NCBI RefSeq assembly: GCF_005116665.1
Contig: NZ_SWCJ01000007.1
Coordinates: 62,001 to 126,000 of the forward strand
DNA: 64,000 nt
Direction of reading: 5' to 3'
Origin: Ferrimonas aestuarii
GTDB taxonomy: Bacteria; Pseudomonadota; Gammaproteobacteria; Enterobacterales; Shewanellaceae
The notes below the pieces were generated by a model. It was given only the letters and a program-made list of their open reading frames with translations. It searched no databases and was not told the origin of the DNA. Positions 59,140 through 64,000 of the stretch are shown here, in pieces (the first letter of the stretch is position 1; each line of letters begins with the position of its first letter). The translations under genes were made by a program, and so were the position numbers.

Positions 59140-62100
59140 ATGTCGTTACATCAGCCGAATTTTGAGCGAGAAAATTGTGGCTTTGGGCTCATTGCTCACA
59201 TGGATGGCGAACCCAGCCACCGCATTGTCCGCACGGCCATTCAGGCTTTGGATCGTCTAAAACACCGCGGTGCAGTTGGCGCCGACGGTAAGACCGGTGA
59301 CGGCTGCGGCCTACTGATGAAAAAGCCCGATGGCTTTTTCCAACACATTGCTGCCGAGCAAGGCTGGCGCCTATCCAGCAAATACGCCGTTGGCATGCTG
59401 ATGATGAGCAAAGACCCTGTACGTCAGCAGCACGCCAAATCGATCATTGAACAGGAGCTAGGCAAAGAAACCCTGAGCGTTATCGGTTGGCGAGAAGTGC
59501 CAGTTAATGAAGCGGTACTCGGCAGCATCGCCATTCAAACGGTACCGGCATTTTGGCAAGTGTTTGTAAATGCTCCTGTGGGATGGCGCTCCAAAGATCT
59601 CGACCGCCGCCTCTATATGGCCCGTCGCCGTATCGAGAAGCTGCTGGTCGACGACGGTGATTTCTACGTCTCTAGCCTCTCCGGCCAGGTGGTGGTCTAC
59701 AAAGGCCTGATGCTACCGGTGGATCTGCCGAATGTATTTCCGGATCTGGCCGACCTGAGAATGGAAAGCGCCATCTGTCTGTTCCATCAACGCTTCTCTA
59801 CTAATACCCAGCCTCGTTGGCAGTTGGCACAACCGTTCCGCTATCTGGCCCACAACGGCGAGATCAACACCATCGCTGGCAACCGTCAATGGGCCAGAGC
59901 CCGTGCCTACAAGTTCGCTTCACCACTGCTGCCGGATCTGCACGACGCCGCGCCATTTGTAAACGAGCAAGGCTCTGACTCCTCCAGCCTAGACAACATG
60001 CTGGAATTGCTGCTTGCTGGTGGCATGGACATCAAACGCGCCATGCGTCTGCTGATTCCACCTGCGTGGCAATCTAACCCAGAGATGGATGACGAACTAA
60101 AAGCCTTCTACGACTTTAACTCCATGCACATGGAGCCCTGGGATGGCCCGGCGGGCGTCGTTTTGACCAATGGACGCCATGCCGCCTGTGCCGTAGACCG
60201 TAACGGCCTGCGTCCAAGCCGCTATGTGATCACCAAAGACCGCATTCTAACGCTGGCCTCCGAAGTGGGCATCTGGGACTATCAACCGGATGAAGTGGTC
60301 GAAAAAGGCCGCGTAGGCCCTGGAGAGCTGTTGGTTCTGGACAGCTTCTCCGGCACCCTAATGCGCTCTTTCGAGATCGATCAAGACCTAAAACAGCGTC
60401 ACCCTTATGAGCAGTGGATGCGGGTCAACTCCAAACGCTTAACGCCACCGGAAACCTTAAGTGAAGACGCGCTGGGCTCTAGCAGCTTTGATGCCCAGCA
60501 ACTCAAGCAGTATCAGAAACTGTTTAACTTAAGCCGTGAAGAGCTCAAACAGATACTGTGGCCTCTGGCCGCTGGCGCCCAGGAAGCCATCGGCTCCATG
60601 GGTGACGATACGCCAATTGCGGTGCTGTCCAAGCAGCAGCGCCATATCTGTGATTATTTCCGTCAACAGTTCGCCCAGGTGACCAACCCGGCCATCGACC
60701 CACTGCGTGAAAAGCACGTCATGAGCCTGGCCACCTGCATCGGTAAAGAGCAAAACCCCTTTAATGAGACCACAGGTCACGCCAACCGGGTGATCTTTGA
60801 CTCGCCGGTGCTGCTCTATTCCGACTTTAAACAGCTCATGGCGCTGGATAACGAGCACTACCGCTCGGAAGTACTGAGCCTGCACTACCCTCAAACCGAA
60901 GGGCTTCAGACCGCCATCGAACGCACCTGCGTTGAAGCGATTCGCGCTGCCCGCGATGGTGCCACCATGGTGGTACTAAGCGACCGTAACTTGGACGCCA
61001 ACAAGCTGCCAATCCCTGCTGCCATGGCAGTGGGCGCAGTGCAAAAAGCACTCGTTGATAATAACCTTCGCTGTGATACCAATATTCTGGTAGAAACCGC
61101 CAGCGCCCGCGACCCGCATCACTTTGCGGTACTGCTGGGCTTTGGCGCCACCGCCATCTATCCCTATTTGGCCTACGAGTCCATTGCCGCCATGCGCGCT
61201 TTAGAAGGTGAACAAACCAGCCTTCGCGAACTGCTGCTTGGCTACCGCGCAGGCATCAACAAGGGCCTGCAGAAGATTCTCTCCAAGATGGGGATCAGCA
61301 CCATCGCCAGTTACCGCTGCAGCCGCCTGTTTGAAGCCATTGGCCTTAGCAGCGAGTTAACCGAGCTGTGCTTTAACGGCGTCACTAACCGCATCGGCGG
61401 GGCCAGCTTCGATGATATTGAAGCCGACCAGCAAGCGCTGCACAAAGCCGCCTTTGCACCGTTCTCACCTCTGAATCACGGCGGGCTGCTGAAATTTGTG
61501 CATGGCGGTGAATACCACTGCTTTAACCCCGATGTGGTTCAGGCACTGCAACAAGCGGTCACCAGTGGCAAGCAAGCCGATTATGACCACTACTGCCAAC
61601 TGGTTGATGACCGTCCTGTGGCTACCTTGCGCGATCTGCTGGGCTTAAACCCACCGCAACAGGGGGTGGACAGCGATTGCGTCGAAGCCGCTGACAACCT
61701 CTACTGGCGCTTTGATACTGCGGCCATGAGTATCGGCGCTCTGGCTCCAGAGGCTCATGAAGCGCTGGCCGTGGCCATGAATCGCCTTGGAGGCCACTCC
61801 AACTCCGGTGAAGGTGGTGAGGATCCTCGCCGCTTCAATAGCCCAGGCAACTCCCGCATCAAGCAGGTGGCCTCTGGCCGCTTTGGGGTAACCGCCGCCT
61901 ACCTGATGAGCGCCGACGTGATTCAAATTAAGGTGGCCCAAGGGGCTAAGCCCGGTGAAGGTGGACAGCTACCTGGCGATAAGGTCAGCACTGAGATCGC
62001 CACCCTGCGCTACTCGCGCCCAGGCGTGACGCTAATTTCACCGCCACCTCACCACGACATCTACTCCATTGAGGACTTAGCCCAGCTGATCTTCGACCTT

Positions 62101-63591
62101 AAGCAGATCAATCCCGAGGCTCGCATCTCAGTGAAGCTGGTATCGGAGCCTGGCATCGGCACCATCGCCTGTGGCGTGGCCAAAGCAAACGCCGACATGA
62201 TCACCGTCTCCGGTTACGATGGCGGCACCGGTGCTAGCCCGTTAACCTCCATCCACTACGCCGGCAGCCCTTGGGAGCTGGGTTTGGCCGAGGTTCAACA
62301 AGCCTTAGTCAATAATGGCCTGCGCCACAAGGTTCGTCTGCAAGTTGATGGGGGCCTGAAAACTGGCTTAGATGTGGTTAAAGCGGCGCTACTTGGTGCA
62401 GAAAGCTTCGGCTTTGGCACTGCCCCAATGATCGCCCTTGGCTGTAAATACCTGCGAATCTGCCACCTGAACAACTGTGCTACCGGTGTGGCGACCCAGC
62501 GAAAAGATCTGCGTGATAACCACTATCACGGTACCGCTGACAAAGTGGTTAACTTCTTCCAGTTCGTCGCCGAAGATCTGCGCCGTCACATGGCCGCCTT
62601 GGGCGTGCGAGAGTTCAATCAGCTGATTGGTCGTACCGACCTATTGAAGCAGCTGAACGGGGAAACCAAACGTCAAGGTCAACTGGACTTGGCTCCGGTA
62701 TTGGCATCAGCACCGGCGCCTGAAGGCAGTGCCCTGTTTGGTACCCAACGTAACCACCCAGACGACCCAGGAATCAAAAACCAACAGCTACTGGAGATGG
62801 CCAAAAACGCCATCGACGAAAAGCAATCTGCCAGCTTTAACCTTCAAGTGGCCAACACCGATCGCAGCCTAGGCGCTTCCGTTGCCGGCTACATCGCCGC
62901 TAAGTGGGGCAACCAAGGGATGCAGAACACACCGCTTGAGATCAAGCTCAGCGGCTCTGCGGGACAAAGCTTTGGGGTGTGGAACGTGGCCGGCATGAAC
63001 CTGTCTCTCGCCGGCGATGCTAACGATTACGTGGGTAAAGGCATGACCGGAGGTCAGTTGGTGATCACGCCACCGCCAGGCGTCGCCTACCTGAGCCATA
63101 AGTCGGCCATTCTGGGTAACACCTGTCTCTACGGTGCCACCGGCGGCAAATTGTTCGCCGCAGGAACCGCGGGAGAGCGTTTTGCCGTTCGTAACTCCGG
63201 TGCCATCGCCGTAATCGAAGGCTGTGGCGACAACGCCTGTGAATACATGACCGGCGGCGTGGTTCTGGTGCTCGGTCGTACCGGCGTTAACTTTGGTGCC
63301 GGTATGACCGGCGGCTTCGCCTACGTGTTTGACCAGAAAAATGCCCTTGAACGCCGCCTCAACCCTGAGATGGTGGAAGCATTGCCGGTCATCGAACCGA
63401 TGGTGCAACTGCACCTAAAACGATTGCTGGAGCAACACCTAGAGCTAACGGGCTCAGAGCGTGCCGCCGAGCTGCTGGCCGATTTCAGCAATTGGCTACC
63501 AAAGTTCCGCATCGTCAAGCCCAAAGCCAGCCACTTAGGGGATCTCATCAACATCGAGCAGAGCCAGGGCCTGCACGTTCAAGCGAGCTAA
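59140..63591 (+). CDS. gltB: Glutamate synthase (NADPH) large subunit
   Basis: The 1483-residue subunit converts glutamine and 2-oxoglutarate to two glutamates. The mature enzyme should start at Cys13 (ENCGFGLIAHMDG) after removal of a 12-residue propeptide; the propeptide of E. coli GltB is longer. The glutaminase domain spans about 13-430, the FMN/synthase domain about 800-1190 with the cluster ligands in CKYLRICHLNNCATG, and the C-terminal beta helix follows with many Gly repeats. The start is the ATG at 59140 behind GGAGGGGAAGG. It forms an operon with gltD. Confidence 0.97.
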   Translation: MSLHQPNFERENCGFGLIAHMDGEPSHRIVRTAIQALDRLKHRGAVGADGKTGDGCGLLMKKPDGFFQHIAAEQGWRLSSKYAVGMLMMSKDPVRQQHAKSIIEQELGKETLSVIGWREVPVNEAVLGSIAIQTVPAFWQVFVNAPVGWRSKDLDRRLYMARRRIEKLLVDDGDFYVSSLSGQVVVYKGLMLPVDLPNVFPDLADLRMESAICLFHQRFSTNTQPRWQLAQPFRYLAHNGEINTIAGNRQWARARAYKFASPLLPDLHDAAPFVNEQGSDSSSLDNMLELLLAGGMDIKRAMRLLIPPAWQSNPEMDDELKAFYDFNSMHMEPWDGPAGVVLTNGRHAACAVDRNGLRPSRYVITKDRILTLASEVGIWDYQPDEVVEKGRVGPGELLVLDSFSGTLMRSFEIDQDLKQRHPYEQWMRVNSKRLTPPETLSEDALGSSSFDAQQLKQYQKLFNLSREELKQILWPLAAGAQEAIGSMGDDTPIAVLSKQQRHICDYFRQQFAQVTNPAIDPLREKHVMSLATCIGKEQNPFNETTGHANRVIFDSPVLLYSDFKQLMALDNEHYRSEVLSLHYPQTEGLQTAIERTCVEAIRAARDGATMVVLSDRNLDANKLPIPAAMAVGAVQKALVDNNLRCDTNILVETASARDPHHFAVLLGFGATAIYPYLAYESIAAMRALEGEQTSLRELLLGYRAGINKGLQKILSKMGISTIASYRCSRLFEAIGLSSELTELCFNGVTNRIGGASFDDIEADQQALHKAAFAPFSPLNHGGLLKFVHGGEYHCFNPDVVQALQQAVTSGKQADYDHYCQLVDDRPVATLRDLLGLNPPQQGVDSDCVEAADNLYWRFDTAAMSIGALAPEAHEALAVAMNRLGGHSNSGEGGEDPRRFNSPGNSRIKQVASGRFGVTAAYLMSADVIQIKVAQGAKPGEGGQLPGDKVSTEIATLRYSRPGVTLISPPPHHDIYSIEDLAQLIFDLKQINPEARISVKLVSEPGIGTIACGVAKANADMITVSGYDGGTGASPLTSIHYAGSPWELGLAEVQQALVNNGLRHKVRLQVDGGLKTGLDVVKAALLGAESFGFGTAPMIALGCKYLRICHLNNCATGVATQRKDLRDNHYHGTADKVVNFFQFVAEDLRRHMAALGVREFNQLIGRTDLLKQLNGETKRQGQLDLAPVLASAPAPEGSALFGTQRNHPDDPGIKNQQLLEMAKNAIDEKQSASFNLQVANTDRSLGASVAGYIAAKWGNQGMQNTPLEIKLSGSAGQSFGVWNVAGMNLSLAGDANDYVGKGMTGGQLVITPPPGVAYLSHKSAILGNTCLYGATGGKLFAAGTAGERFAVRNSGAIAVIEGCGDNACEYMTGGVVLVLGRTGVNFGAGMTGGFAYVFDQKNALERRLNPEMVEALPVIEPMVQLHLKRLLEQHLELTGSERAAELLADFSNWLPKFRIVKPKASHLGDLINIEQSQGLHVQAS

Positions 63592-64000
<409 letters not shown>

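Overview
The window is a typical gammaproteobacterial chromosome segment. Gene content and order point to the Alteromonadales, and the protein sequences look closest to Ferrimonas or Shewanella. The supporting signs are an ArcA regulator beside a free HPt protein (the Shewanella-type Arc pathway), the block rlmN-pilF-rodZ-ispG-hisS-yfgM-bamB-der, a complete isc operon, and yhcC divergent from gltBD. This assignment is inference from gene content; no 16S gene or other taxonomic marker is present. Coding density is high and no tRNA, rRNA, CRISPR array or intact insertion sequence was seen. 

Layout. 1-2330: a yqjG/yqjF (DoxX) pair divergent from a YhaJ-like LysR regulator. 2331-2710: a 244-bp MITE-like element. 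2711-7861: a secreted protein of unknown function, guaBA and xseA. 7858-12571: a chaperone-usher fimbrial cluster with two pilin-like proteins, a chaperone, an usher and a small exported protein. 12616-21364: the der/bamB/yfgM/hisS/ispG/rodZ/pilF/rlmN block on the minus strand. 21518-24271: a CNNM-type membrane protein, a 331-bp element bounded by 18-bp inverted repeats, ndk and a methyltransferase-like protein. 24729-33980: hypAB, then a metal locus made of a His-rich exported protein, a CzcCBA-type RND pump, a HupE-type permease and an unknown membrane-anchored protein. 34193-41425: the isc operon with an IscR site, then cysE and trmJ. 41584-46480: suhB, an arsenate-resistance operon (arsR-GAPDH-arsJ), a membrane protein and psiE. 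46535-51480: yecH, an IHF-alpha-like gene, rluA, asnA/asnC, and lysC with a lysine riboswitch. 51484-56650: arcA, hptA and a large usher-like gene with C-terminal SPOR domains. 56832-64000: folE2, yhcC, gltB and the start of gltD. 

How the parts work together. The metal locus combines export of divalent cations (the CzcA motif is of the Zn/Co/Ni type), a nickel-type permease and the HypA/HypB nickel-insertion chaperones, so it reads as a nickel economy module. The arsenate operon makes an arseno-sugar acid with its GAPDH and exports it with ArsJ; psiE, linked to phosphate starvation, lies nearby. The isc genes build Fe-S clusters under IscR feedback, and IspG, RlmN, GltBD and YhcC in the same window all use such clusters. 

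The most unusual item is the gene at 53345-56650. It encodes a fimbrial-usher-like outer membrane protein with no chaperone or pilin gene beside it, ending in two regions that resemble peptidoglycan-binding SPOR domains. Two non-coding elements with terminal inverted repeats (2416-2659 and 22670-23000) are also worth following up.
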